Below the pieces are notes generated by a model, which did no database searches, was not told where the DNA came from, and worked only from the letters and a program-made list of their open reading frames with translations. Source: Paenibacillus sp. BIHB 4019 (GTDB lineage Bacteria; Bacillota; Bacilli; Paenibacillales; Paenibacillaceae). From it: a DNA stretch of 64,000 nt. Positions 51,298-62,832 of the stretch are shown here, one piece after another (the stretch's first letter is position 1; the number at the start of each line of letters is the position of its first letter). Both the position numbers and the translations under genes were made by a program. The stretch is taken from positions 992,001 through 1,056,000 of the forward strand of contig NZ_CP016808.1 of assembly GCF_002741035.1 (NCBI RefSeq), written 5' to 3'.

Positions 51298-52044
51298 CTA
51301 TTTCATCATTGTGCTCATCCGCTTGGACGCTTCCAGCAAAATAGGAGCGGCTAAGCGCATTTTTTCCATCGTCATGCGGCTTGCCGGACCGGATACGGAT
51401 AAGGCGGCGACAAGCTTGCCTTCCCGTCCAAATATCGGCGCGGAAAAAGCGGCGGCGCCAGGCTCCCGCTCCTCAAAGCTCGTCGCATAGCCCTGCTCCG
51501 TAATGTCCGCAAGCTGCATCTTATATTGATCGAGATCAATCGTAAACAGCCACGACGGATCGCCAAAAATCTCTTCCCGCACGAGCGGATCGGCGTAAGC
51601 GATCAGCACCTTGCTGGATGCCCCTGCGTAAAGCGGCAGCCTCGCTCCGATTGGCGCCACCCGGCGCACAGGCTGATTGCTCTGCACGGCCTGAATGCGA
51701 ATCCGCTCCGAACCGTCGCGTACGTAAATGCTTACGGTCTCGCCCAGCTTATCGCGCAGACGCTCCATCTCCGGCTGCCAAATGACCGCTGGATCATCGG
51801 TGCGGGATAAATGTGCAGACAGCTCCCATACTCGCATGCCAAGCCGGTAGCGCTCCGTTACCAGGTCGCGCTCGATAAAGCCTTTATCTTCAAGGGTGGC
51901 CAGCATCCGATGGACCGTGCTCTTATGAAGCCCTGTCCGCTCGGCGATTTCCGTCATAACCAGATCCTTTCCCGCTGTAAAACAGATCAAAATATCCAGC
52001 GCTCGTTCGACTGCGCGTACGGTTGATTTCCCTTCCTCCGCCAT
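51298..52044 (-). CDS. IclR-family transcriptional regulator
   Basis: This 248-residue regulator starts at the ATG ending at 52044, eleven bases after GGGAGG. The N-terminal winged helix (about 5-70) has VRAVERALDILICF and MTEIAERTGLHKSTVHRMLA. The C-terminal IclR effector domain (about 75-245) has a GAF-like fold with YAGASSKVLIAYAD, GYATSFEEREPGAAAFSAPI and AALSVSGPASRM. IclR proteins usually control carbon-compound catabolism in response to a small acid. No catabolic operon is adjacent, so the target is unknown. It is divergent from the alpha/beta hydrolase gene, which could be its target. Confidence 0.93.
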   Translation of the reverse strand: MAEEGKSTVRAVERALDILICFTAGKDLVMTEIAERTGLHKSTVHRMLATLEDKGFIERDLVTERYRLGMRVWELSAHLSRTDDPAVIWQPEMERLRDKLGETVSIYVRDGSERIRIQAVQSNQPVRRVAPIGARLPLYAGASSKVLIAYADPLVREEIFGDPSWLFTIDLDQYKMQLADITEQGYATSFEEREPGAAAFSAPIFGREGKLVAALSVSGPASRMTMEKMRLAAPILLEASKRMSTMMK

Positions 52045-52179
52045 GATGTGCCACACCTCCCTCGTTTCATTAAGTGAAACTCATTCTCACACAGTATAAC
52101 TCATCAAAGGCTTAATCGTAAAGAAAAGATCCTTTGATTACAAAAGCATTACAACACCTTAACAATACGTCGACATCAA

Positions 52180-52208
52180 TTGACAGGCACTCCCGCTCCG
52201 CATACGAT
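52180..52208 (+). promoter_or_regulatory. Sigma-A promoter of the alpha/beta hydrolase gene
   Basis: TTGACA (52180-52185) and TACGAT (52203-52208) are 17 bp apart. The ribosome binding site AGGAGGAGAAGG follows about 40 bp on. Confidence 0.75.
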
Positions 52209-52261
52209 TAAAGTACTAGAAATGAGAAGCGTTTACATAGTTCGAGAGGAGGAGAAGGGAT

Positions 52262-53338
52262 ATGAGCACAACAATGATGACATCTGTTTCAATGGAGGGA
52301 ACCTTCCCCCAGGGACTGCATCCCTTTCCTTCTCTAGATAAGCTCCAACTGCCACGCCCGAGCGCAAAAACCAGGAGGTTGCACGCATTGGTTGCCCTTA
52401 TTGCCTCACTGCTAGCTTTATGCATGATCGTCGTCGTTATCTTCCACGCCTATGTGGCTTGGATGCTCGCCTATCCCTACGTCGCTCCGCTCACTTCCAA
52501 TCCGAAGGCTGCAATCGGGCTTGATTACGAGGACGTGCTCATTCCAAGCATCAGCGGCAAAACCAACGTCAGCGGCTGGTACGTGCCGGCCTACAGCGAT
52601 GATTCGAACAGCGAGCCAGCTGCACGCACGATCGTGTTCAGTCATGGCTACGGCGCTAACCGCGAAGAAACTTGGGTACCGATGTATGATTTAACGAAGC
52701 TGCTTAATGGCCTTCATTATAATGTTATGCTTTTTGATTACGGCTACGCCTCTGCTACTGACAAAACGGCAGCAACTGGCGGTTTGGAAGAATCCCAGCA
52801 ATTGCTCGCCGCCGTTCAATATGTGAAGGAGCAAGGCTCCAAGGAAGTGATCGTCTGGGGCTTCTCCATGGGGGCAGGAACCGCCATGCAAGCTGCGCTG
52901 CAATCCAAAGATATTAACGGCATGATTCTTGACAGCCTGTTCGTGCCAAGCGCTGATTCGCTGTTCAACAATGTCAGCCAAGTTGTGAGCCTGCCGCGTT
53001 TTCCGTCTGAAGCATTGATCGGAGCACTGCTCCCGCTATGGACAGGAGTAGGCATCGATTCCGTGCCGGCCGAGCAAATGATGAATACGAGCTACGATAT
53101 TCCGATTTATATTATACATGGCACGCAGGATGTGAAGTCGCCATACACGACGGCTGAGCATATCGCAGACAAACAGACGAATCCATTGTCCCGCTCGTGG
53201 ATCGTGCAGCAAGGACAGCATGAAATGCTGTTCCGCGAGCATCCGAGCGAATACATTCAGCGCGCTGCGCTTTTCCTCAGCCAAGTGAACCAGCAGGTGC
53301 TCGCTGATCAAGCAGATCCGGCAGCAGCCAGCGCCTAA
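52262..53338 (+). CDS. Membrane-anchored alpha/beta hydrolase
   Basis: This 358-residue protein has an N-terminal membrane anchor (about 42-70, LVALIASLLALCMIVVVIFH). The hydrolase domain shows the oxyanion loop TIVFSHGYGANRE, the nucleophile elbow VIVWGFSMGAGTAM, the acid in IYIIHGTQDVKSP and His in VQQGQHEMLF. It resembles the YqkD/BEM46-like group of Firmicutes. The catalytic face is probably outside. Substrate unknown. AGGAGGAG is just upstream of the ATG. Confidence 0.9.
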   Translation: MSTTMMTSVSMEGTFPQGLHPFPSLDKLQLPRPSAKTRRLHALVALIASLLALCMIVVVIFHAYVAWMLAYPYVAPLTSNPKAAIGLDYEDVLIPSISGKTNVSGWYVPAYSDDSNSEPAARTIVFSHGYGANREETWVPMYDLTKLLNGLHYNVMLFDYGYASATDKTAATGGLEESQQLLAAVQYVKEQGSKEVIVWGFSMGAGTAMQAALQSKDINGMILDSLFVPSADSLFNNVSQVVSLPRFPSEALIGALLPLWTGVGIDSVPAEQMMNTSYDIPIYIIHGTQDVKSPYTTAEHIADKQTNPLSRSWIVQQGQHEMLFREHPSEYIQRAALFLSQVNQQVLADQADPAAASA

Positions 53339-53355
53339 ACCAAGCGGCCTGCCGC

Positions 53356-53407
53356 ATAGCAAATGCCCCGCGCACTGGAGCTTTTCCAGCAGCGGGGCAT
53401 TTGCTAT
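53356..53407. terminator. Bidirectional terminator between convergent genes
   Basis: ATAGCAAATGCCCCGC and its complement near 53391-53407 form a 16-bp stem, with an inner CTGGA/TCCAG hairpin. It lies between the hydrolase gene and the response regulator gene. T-runs are short. Confidence 0.7.
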
Positions 53408-53441
53408 GCCTATAACTTCTACGATGAAACGTTACCGCGGC

Positions 53442-55076
53442 TCAAATTCCCGCTTCGCCTTTGTAGCGCTTGCGAAACTCAATCGGCGAATAGCCTTCCT
53501 GTTTTTTGAACAGCCGTGAAAAATAAGAAAAATTGCTGTAGCCCGTAATTTCCGCCACATCGCTCACCTTCAGATCCGATTGGCTGAGCAGCTTCTTCGC
53601 GTATTCCATACGCTGGCTTACGATATAATCCGTTAGCGACGAGCCTGTCTCCTTTTTGAACAATCGGGATAAATACGCAGGGTTAAAATGCAGCAGCGAG
53701 GCAATTTCCTCCCGGCTGACCTCCTCGGACATTCGCGATTTTACGTATTGCTCGATTTGTTCTACAATCGTCGGCTCGCTCTCCTTCTGATTCGCCGCAT
53801 GCTCAATTGCCATCTCAATGACCTGCCTCGTCCACAGGCGCAAATGGGCAAGCGACTTCGTGCACGGCGCACTTCCTTCCCGTTTGACGCTGATTGCGTC
53901 AATAACGTACCCAATTGAGATGCCGCTTTGATTGAAGGATTGATAGAGAGACGACAGCAAATGGTAATAGAGCGCTTTCAAATCTTCTTTTGAAAGTGGA
54001 TTTTCCTTGTCATAGGAAGCAAACCATTCATCGACAACCTGATACAGCTCCGCATGGCGGCCCTTTTGCAGCAGCAAGGCAATTTCCGCCGGCCAATCCT
54101 TGCGGCCAAACAGCTGCTCCGGCATCTGGTGCGCTTGCTCGCCCTCAACCCATACGTCCTTCATATCACCCGCGCACTCCCGTTCCAGTTTAAGCAAGGA
54201 GGCGCTGCGGCTCCCAAGCGTACATAGTGCACCTGGCAAGCTGATATAGCATTTTACCCGGCTGTAAAAATAAACCCCGCAATCTTCGACCAGCCCCATG
54301 CATCGCCTGCGCAGCTCGGCAATGCTTCTCCCCTGCTCCTGTGCATGGTAGACGACGATGAACAGCTCGCCATTGCGGCTCTTGAGAACAGCGCCTGGCC
54401 AATTTTCCAGCACGGTTTCCTCTGCACGGTTCATGACCGCGTACTCCAATATTTCTTCATCCTTTATGCCAAAACGCGCTTTCCAGCCGGAGATGCTGAC
54501 GAGCACCAGCATAAACTCGCCGCTATCTGCTGCATCCGGCTCCATTAAGGACAATTGGCTAAGCAGCGCTTCATTATTCGGCGTTTTCCCCGCAGGATAA
54601 AGCACATCGTTCCAGAAGCGCTCGACCAGTTCCTGCTTGTGATGGCGCAGCACCTTCTCAAACTTGCCCATCCGCCGTTTCAGCAAATTATGCTCCCGAT
54701 CCTGCTCCAGCTTGCGCAGCGAGCGTGCTACCGTTTCCAGCAGCAGCTCATGCCTCACAGGCTTGAGCATATAATCGAAGCAGCCTGCACGCAGCGCCGC
54801 CTGGACATATTCGAAGCGGTCATGTCCCGTAACAAAAATGACGCTGGCCGAAAATTGCTCCTGGTTCAGCCATTCGAGCAGCTCCAGCCCATTTTCACCC
54901 GGCATTTCGATATCGCAGATAACAACATCAATTCGCTGGTCGCAAAAGATGATTCGCGCCTCTTCTACATCCATCGCTCCATACACTTCGCTTATTCCGA
55001 GCGATCTCCAATTTACCGTCTCCATGATACTTTTCAAAGCATAAGCTTCATCATCTACCACGAGAAGGCGATACAT
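53442..55076 (-). CDS. AraC-type response regulator (YesN-like), no kinase gene adjacent
   Basis: This 544-residue regulator starts at the ATG ending at 55076, nine bases after AGGAGG. The receiver domain (1-120) has VVDDE, phospho-acceptor Asp55 in VVICDIEMPGENG, Thr in FVTGHD and Lys in YMLKPV. A middle region of about 290 residues is variable. The C-terminal AraC domain (about 440-540) has two HTH motifs: VSREEIASLLHFNPAYLSRL and VSDVAEITGYSNFSYFSRLF. Such YesN-type regulators normally pair with a YesM-type kinase and respond to extracellular sugars; here no kinase gene is in the window. It follows the GH9-GH48 operon on the same strand and is a natural candidate for its regulator. Confidence 0.93.
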   Translation of the reverse strand: MYRLLVVDDEAYALKSIMETVNWRSLGISEVYGAMDVEEARIIFCDQRIDVVICDIEMPGENGLELLEWLNQEQFSASVIFVTGHDRFEYVQAALRAGCFDYMLKPVRHELLLETVARSLRKLEQDREHNLLKRRMGKFEKVLRHHKQELVERFWNDVLYPAGKTPNNEALLSQLSLMEPDAADSGEFMLVLVSISGWKARFGIKDEEILEYAVMNRAEETVLENWPGAVLKSRNGELFIVVYHAQEQGRSIAELRRRCMGLVEDCGVYFYSRVKCYISLPGALCTLGSRSASLLKLERECAGDMKDVWVEGEQAHQMPEQLFGRKDWPAEIALLLQKGRHAELYQVVDEWFASYDKENPLSKEDLKALYYHLLSSLYQSFNQSGISIGYVIDAISVKREGSAPCTKSLAHLRLWTRQVIEMAIEHAANQKESEPTIVEQIEQYVKSRMSEEVSREEIASLLHFNPAYLSRLFKKETGSSLTDYIVSQRMEYAKKLLSQSDLKVSDVAEITGYSNFSYFSRLFKKQEGYSPIEFRKRYKGEAGI

Positions 55077-55334
55077 GATTAGCACCCTCCTTTGCGCTTT
55101 GAAATGTTTATTGCAGCGGCCTGCTTCGCACAAGCCGTCTATCGCTTGAATGCATCGCTTCCTTCCAAAAGTTTTCCAATTTAATCTTATCAAATTATGG
55201 ATATTAACACAATATTTTCTCGATTTCCTCAGAGGGTTTTTCCATAAAGAAAAGAGGGCCGCGCAAGGCATATTCACCCAGCACGGCTCCTCTTCCCTTC
55301 CTGCAAATTATTTACTTGGCCGCTGCTGCATTTT

Positions 55335-58300
55335 CTAAGGCTCAATGCCCCATACAAGCGTACCGTTTTGGTAAAGCGTCACTTTATTCCAATCGACGAG
55401 CGAAGTTTTGGTCGCATCGAAGGAATAGTCATTGGCCTCATTCAAATTGGACCAATCATTTTTGGAGACACGCGTCTGGATTTGGCCGCTTGTGCCACCC
55501 GCTGCAATGGAGCCTGCTGCAGCTGTGAAGCTGATTTCCATATACGTATCAGCTGTTGCAGTCGGCGAACTCATAGTCACGAAGGAGGCATGCACGTTGC
55601 TGCTGCCCACTTGTGCATAGTCGCTCCAGAAGCTATGCTGCTGCGTGCCGTCCGCCGTGAAGTAGTAGCGGATTTTCAGCGTACTCAAATCTACCGCAGT
55701 CGTGCCATTGTTCAAAATATTAAAGTGCGCCATCATCGCATTGTTCGTTGCATTCGTATCTGCCGCTCTATACTGGACCTTGAGATTGCCGCCGACTGGA
55801 GGTGCAACAGGCGTTACGGCTACCGTGTTGGAAAGCGTCGTTCCAGCAGCATTTTCAGCAACAATGCGGTACGTATAATGGGTGCCATTCACGGCACTCG
55901 CATCCGTGTATGCCGTCGTTGTCAGGCCAGTAGCTACAGATGCAAATGCGCTGCCTCCCGAGGAACGCTCGACATTATAGAAGTCTGCTCCAGAAGCTGC
56001 TGTCCAAGACAGTGCCGCTGACGCATTGCCTGCAGTACCTGTCACGGTGAATGCACCAGGTACGACGGCGCCCGGTGCCTGAGGCGTAACCGCCACCTGT
56101 GCCGAGTTTACGGACTCGCCTACTGCATTGACCGCAGTAACTACATAATAATAGGTCGTGCCATTCGTAACACTCGTATCGCTGTAGCTTGTGCCGCTAA
56201 CCGCAGTCGCTACTGTCGTGTATGGCCCGCCCGTTGTTGCCGCGCGCTTCACATTGTAGCTCGTTGCGCCAGGCGTCGTGCTCCAGCTCAGGCTCGCCTG
56301 AGCATTGCCGGCTGTTCCGGTCAGTGTCGCCGGAGCGCCAGGAACGGTTGGAGCTGCTGGCGTACCCAGCAAACGGTCATACTCGGCATAAGCCGTTGCA
56401 ATATCTACCTGCGACCAGAAACGGTGGTACTTGAACGTCGGTACGCCGTTATCCCATGTTCTTGTTGTATTGTTCCACGACGTGTTGTAAAGGTTCGACA
56501 AGTACGACCATTGCGGATCCTGCTGAATTAGTGGACGCAAATCAGCGTAGCCGATATAGACGCCATTGCCGCCTTTTGCCGGATCGGAGGCTACTGCACC
56601 GCTGCCCGGAAGCATGTTGCCTTGGCCAAACTTACCTGTCCAGCCGCTTGGCAAGTAAATTTCCTTCGTGAAGAAGCGGTTGTAATCCGCACGCTGCTCT
56701 TCTGTGACAATACCTACGCCATCATTGAAAGTCCAAGCCGTATCAAGAAGCTTGCCAGCCATTTCCTTCGCTTCGGCTGCTAATGGCGTCAGGCTTCCCG
56801 TCTCAGCCTGCGTACCCGCTGCGAAGAACGCGAGTGCTTTAACGTATGTGCCGAGCGCGCCAACGTCCTGGCTCGGATTAATCGTAGTCGCATGGTAGGT
56901 CGGATTGCCCGTGTAGGAGCTAAAGCCATTCCATGTATCCGGCTGGCCATTCCACTCTTGGCCTCCCGGAATCCAGAACTCGCCTGGCGCAGCTACAGTC
57001 GCTACGTTGACATTAGTGCCGCCCAGTATACGCTGGCCTTGCGCATTCAAATAGTAGCCGTCAGCGTCAGTAACCGGACGCTCATCGACGAATACATAAT
57101 CCAGTGTCCAGTCCACCCACTTCTGGATAACGGTTTTCGCCATTTGGAAGTTTTCCGAGCTAAGGTCGCCATTTTCAGCCAAAATATAATACAGCTCAGC
57201 TACGCGCTCAAGCGGCCATACTTGGAAGCCAAACCAAGTGTTCGAATCCGGATCATGATAAACCGGAGCTTCATCATAAGCCATGCCGTAGAATTTGCTC
57301 ACGCCTGCCGGATAAGCGGAATATTGGCCATTCCAGCTGTTCGTTGCGCCGCCGCCCATTGCGCCTTCAGACGATTGCAGCCACGTATAAAATTCCAGCT
57401 GGCGTTTAAGCGATGCGTTCCAGTCCGTCTGTGCGGTCGCGGACGTTGGGATAAGCCCGCCATCCTGAGTTGACAGCGCATATGCGGCAACCGGGTTTTG
57501 GTAAGCCTGGTGCGCATGGCTTGCGCCGATACGCCAAGCCCAGTTTCCGGCGCCTTGCTCCAAGCCGCCGCCCCACGACGTATACCATGCCATCAAATAT
57601 GAGCTTGAATCTTTGCCCGTTCCCGGAGTTGGCGCACCGCCGCTAGCGCTTCCAATTTTTTGGAAGTATTTATCATACATGCCGTAACGGAGATAATCGC
57701 CCATCTTTTTCGCTTTGTTCAAGTAAGCGGTATTGTTGTAGCCAAGCTCCTTCGCCCAATACATCACTTGTACGGCGCGGCCGTCCGCATCTGTCGCATT
57801 CGTGTAGCGCCACTGCTTCGCAGGCGCCTGATTTTCCTTCGTGAAGAGGGACATGAAGCCTTCGCCTGTTTTGCCGAAAGTCTGATTGTCCTGAGATGGA
57901 TGCGGGATCGCCTCCCACACCGACTCCTGCTCGCCGCGCTGGAACGTATTAACGTAAGTAGATGTATGCGTTGGGTTTAGAAGATTTCCATAATTGTACC
58001 AATTGTCAACGTCGATCAGCCAATGCATCAAATATGTTTGGTTGTTGCCGTACGTCGCTTTCAGCTCGGCATCCAGCGGATCTTTGCCCGCGGCATATTT
58101 GCCGGAAAGCTGCACCGGATATTGATCCGGGAACGGTTTTTCATCTGCATACGTCGCTGGGCTGTTAGGATTGTAAAAGCTCATCGTCGGCTGCTCTTCC
58201 TTGCCGTCTCCTTCATTGACCGGAATGATATACTTCTCCATATTGTCCCAGGCTGCTTCCAAATGGCTCCAGTCCTGCGTATAGTGGCCATACAGCGTCT

Positions 58301-58607
58301 CCAGCCATAGCCAGTAGCTGTAAGCCTCGGAAGTACTCATATGACCGTAATCCGGCGCTTCACTAATCAACGTCTCAATGGAGTGATAAGGAATGCCCTC
58401 CGGTGAAAAATAACCGTTCGCCGGATTTTTGATCTGGTCGTACATTTGCAGGAAGCGCGACTCCTCAATGCTGACCGCCGCCGCAGCAGCCACGGATACT
58501 TTGGGCGTAGAGCCCCAAAGCCCGGTGGACAGCGTGACGAGCAGCGTTGTTGATAGGACGAGTCCCGTTACTTTTTTCGAAGCTTTCAACGTAAAAATCG
58601 GTTTCAT
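55335..58607 (-). CDS. Secreted GH48 cellobiohydrolase with two FN3 domains and a CBM3
   Basis: This 1090-residue secreted enzyme hydrolyses cellulose processively from chain ends. The signal peptide ends near residue 44. The GH48 catalytic domain (about 45-745) includes HSIETLISEAPDYGH, which carries the conserved acid Glu, plus NNQTYLMHWLIDVDNWY and YHRFWSQVDIATAYAEYDRL. Two FN3 modules follow (about 750-845 and 846-932), starting with GTAGNAQASLSW and GTAGNASAALSW. The CBM3 (about 935-1090) ends [18 protein letters not shown] and is nearly the same as that of the GH9 protein. GGGAGG is nine bases before the ATG. It is the second gene of an operon, 44 bases after GH9. Confidence 0.95.
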   Translation of the reverse strand: MKPIFTLKASKKVTGLVLSTTLLVTLSTGLWGSTPKVSVAAAAAVSIEESRFLQMYDQIKNPANGYFSPEGIPYHSIETLISEAPDYGHMSTSEAYSYWLWLETLYGHYTQDWSHLEAAWDNMEKYIIPVNEGDGKEEQPTMSFYNPNSPATYADEKPFPDQYPVQLSGKYAAGKDPLDAELKATYGNNQTYLMHWLIDVDNWYNYGNLLNPTHTSTYVNTFQRGEQESVWEAIPHPSQDNQTFGKTGEGFMSLFTKENQAPAKQWRYTNATDADGRAVQVMYWAKELGYNNTAYLNKAKKMGDYLRYGMYDKYFQKIGSASGGAPTPGTGKDSSSYLMAWYTSWGGGLEQGAGNWAWRIGASHAHQAYQNPVAAYALSTQDGGLIPTSATAQTDWNASLKRQLEFYTWLQSSEGAMGGGATNSWNGQYSAYPAGVSKFYGMAYDEAPVYHDPDSNTWFGFQVWPLERVAELYYILAENGDLSSENFQMAKTVIQKWVDWTLDYVFVDERPVTDADGYYLNAQGQRILGGTNVNVATVAAPGEFWIPGGQEWNGQPDTWNGFSSYTGNPTYHATTINPSQDVGALGTYVKALAFFAAGTQAETGSLTPLAAEAKEMAGKLLDTAWTFNDGVGIVTEEQRADYNRFFTKEIYLPSGWTGKFGQGNMLPGSGAVASDPAKGGNGVYIGYADLRPLIQQDPQWSYLSNLYNTSWNNTTRTWDNGVPTFKYHRFWSQVDIATAYAEYDRLLGTPAAPTVPGAPATLTGTAGNAQASLSWSTTPGATSYNVKRAATTGGPYTTVATAVSGTSYSDTSVTNGTTYYYVVTAVNAVGESVNSAQVAVTPQAPGAVVPGAFTVTGTAGNASAALSWTAASGADFYNVERSSGGSAFASVATGLTTTAYTDASAVNGTHYTYRIVAENAAGTTLSNTVAVTPVAPPVGGNLKVQYRAADTNATNNAMMAHFNILNNGTTAVDLSTLKIRYYFTADGTQQHSFWSDYAQVGSSNVHASFVTMSSPTATADTYMEISFTAAAGSIAAGGTSGQIQTRVSKNDWSNLNEANDYSFDATKTSLVDWNKVTLYQNGTLVWGIEP

Positions 58608-58651
58608 ATCTTCTTACCTCCCTAATTTGGAATAGCAGCTAACGTCAAATA

Positions 58652-61267
<2,616 letters not shown>

Positions 61268-61413
61268 TCATCATTTTCACTGCCACTTGCTTCGTATTGG
61301 CCTTGTCTCTGCACTCTCCTCCTTCCGCTTCTATTCCGTCGCCCTCCCCACTGTATAAACTAATACGAGGGTCTAATACCATTTTATAGGATCAATTTCA
61401 GGTGGCACTAGTC

Positions 61414-61449
61414 CTTTAAATGACTTCTTTACTGTCACTTTAATGACTT
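61414..61449. promoter_or_regulatory. Direct repeat upstream of the cellulase operon
   Basis: CTTTAAATGACTT (61414-61426) and CTTTAATGACTT (61438-61449) are in phase, with TGACTT copies 23 bp apart, about two helix turns. A further TTTGACG begins at 61451. This spacing fits AraC-type binding, for example by the regulator at 53442. No clear CcpA cre site was seen in 61253-61570. Confidence 0.45.
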
Positions 61450-61570
61450 TTTTGACGTTTTTTTCGTACAACCCTTACTTAAGTCCTTCCTTTTTTAAGG
61501 GCAATAGTACAAATGGTTCCAATGTTTAGAAGCAGTTCCAGCCTGCCGCTTGGGATGCCTGAAAAACAAA

Positions 61571-61619
61571 AAAAGACCCGAATGCCATTCGCCTAGCCAG
61601 CGAAAACATTCAAGTCTTA
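61571..61619 (-). terminator. Terminator-like hairpin
   Basis: On the minus strand AAGACTTGAATG pairs with CATTCGGGTCTT and is followed by TTTTTGTTTTTC. It is a second terminator downstream of folE, or ends an RNA made between 61620 and 61726. Confidence 0.75.
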
Positions 61620-61661
61620 TGGAGTGTGTCCTTCCAGATCTATATGCGAGCTTGAGGATTA

Positions 61662-61689
61662 TTGCAAGTTAGGGACTTAATCTTATAAT
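61662..61689 (+). promoter_or_regulatory. Orphan promoter-like boxes between two terminators
   Basis: TTGCAA (61662-61667) and TATAAT (61684-61689) are 16 bp apart on the plus strand. No gene follows on that strand before folE's 3' end. A small or antisense RNA is possible, or the match is chance. Confidence 0.3.
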
Positions 61690-61726
61690 GGCTCCCCATT
61701 TTTTTTCAAGCCCCACATTTTCGATC

Positions 61727-61781
61727 AAAAAAAAACCGCTCCACAAGCTGGCGCATGATGCACACTGGCTTGTGGAGCGGT
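61727..61781 (-). terminator. Terminator of folE
   Basis: ACCGCTCCACAAGC and GCTTGTGGAGCGGT form a 14-bp stem; the A-run at 61727-61735 is a nine-base T-run on the minus strand. Confidence 0.92.
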
Positions 61782-61813
61782 CTATGGTTATCCAATCGCT
61801 ACTACGAAAAAAA

Positions 61814-62407
61814 TTAGGACTTGAGCAAAGCTAAAAATTCGGAGCGCAGAGCCGGATTGGAACGGAACTCTCCGCGCACCGCCGACGTCACCGTCATGCT
61901 GCCAGGCTTCTTCACCCCGCGGGAGCACATGCACAAATGCTCGCCTTCCACGACGACCATAACGCCATGCGGCTGCAATTCCTTGTCTAAAATATCCGCG
62001 ATTTGGCTCGTTATCCGCTCCTGTACTTGCAAGCGTCTTGTAACGGCTTCTACTAGGCGAGCCAGCTTGCTGAGACCAGCAATCTTGCCGCTTGGAATGT
62101 AACCAATATGTGCTTTGCCGAAAAATGGCGCCATATGATGCTCGCACTGGCTGTAATAGATAATGTCTTTTACAATAACCAGCTCTTCATGCTGTTCATC
62201 GAACGTAACGCCTAGCACCTCGCTCGGATCAACCTCATAACCTGCGAAAATCTCTTCATACATGCGGGTGACGCGTGCAGGCGTCTCCAGCAGCCCTTCC
62301 CTTTCCACATTCTCGCCAACAAGCTTCAAAATTTCCTTCACATGAAATTCAATCTGCTCCCGGTTCTGAATGACTTTAGAGTTGACGTAATCTTTCTTTC
62401 CCGCCAT
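61814..62407 (-). CDS. folE: GTP cyclohydrolase I (FolE type)
   Basis: This 197-residue enzyme converts GTP to dihydroneopterin triphosphate, the entry to folate synthesis and, in many bacteria, also to queuosine. Zinc-binding Cys/His residues are in [20 protein letters not shown] and in [28 protein letters not shown] and [20 protein letters not shown] complete the signature. The start at 62407 follows AGAGGG; three upstream in-frame codons are discarded. Length fits. No other folate gene is adjacent, but queG lies about 425 bases away on the same strand. Confidence 0.96.
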   Translation of the reverse strand: MAGKKDYVNSKVIQNREQIEFHVKEILKLVGENVEREGLLETPARVTRMYEEIFAGYEVDPSEVLGVTFDEQHEELVIVKDIIYYSQCEHHMAPFFGKAHIGYIPSGKIAGLSKLARLVEAVTRRLQVQERITSQIADILDKELQPHGVMVVVEGEHLCMCSRGVKKPGSMTVTSAVRGEFRSNPALRSEFLALLKS

Positions 62408-62447
62408 GCGGACCACCCTCTTTTTCGCTAATCAGCTGCTTATGCCG

Positions 62448-62687
62448 TTATCTGCGCGGCATCTTCTGATTTTTGTTCATATTCTGGTTCTGGTTTTTCA
62501 TCATGTTCTGGGCACGCGTCATCTGCTGCTTATTCAGATTATAGCCCATTTGCTTCGCCATCTTTTGAATCATTTCTGGATCGCTTTGCATTTTCTCTAG
62601 CTGTTTGCGCAAGTAGAATACGCCGATGAAAAACCCACCGACTGCCCCCACGATTAATGTCACAATCGGAATAATGTAACTCCACAT
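62448..62687 (-). CDS. yneF: YneF family (UPF0154) small membrane protein
   Basis: This 79-residue protein is read from the ATG ending at 62687, nine bases after AGGTGAG; a TTG at 62696 is also in frame. One membrane segment (IIPIVTLIVGAVGGFFIGVFY) is followed by LRKQLEKMQSDPEMIQKMAKQ, the hallmark of UPF0154, and GYNLNKQQMTRAQNMMKNQN. The C-terminus is Asn/Gln/Met/Lys-rich. The function is unknown, though conserved in Firmicutes. Confidence 0.92.
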   Translation of the reverse strand: MWSYIIPIVTLIVGAVGGFFIGVFYLRKQLEKMQSDPEMIQKMAKQMGYNLNKQQMTRAQNMMKNQNQNMNKNQKMPRR

Positions 62688-62832
62688 AAAAAGCAACTCA
62701 CCTGACCCTTTCCCGACTTAAACTTGTCTATAATGACCCCTATAATAGCATGTAAACTTGACATTCGCAAACGTTGGAAGCGCAAACGGCGTGCCCTATT
62801 CCAGCAGCCGCCAAACGCAGGCGGCTGCTGGA

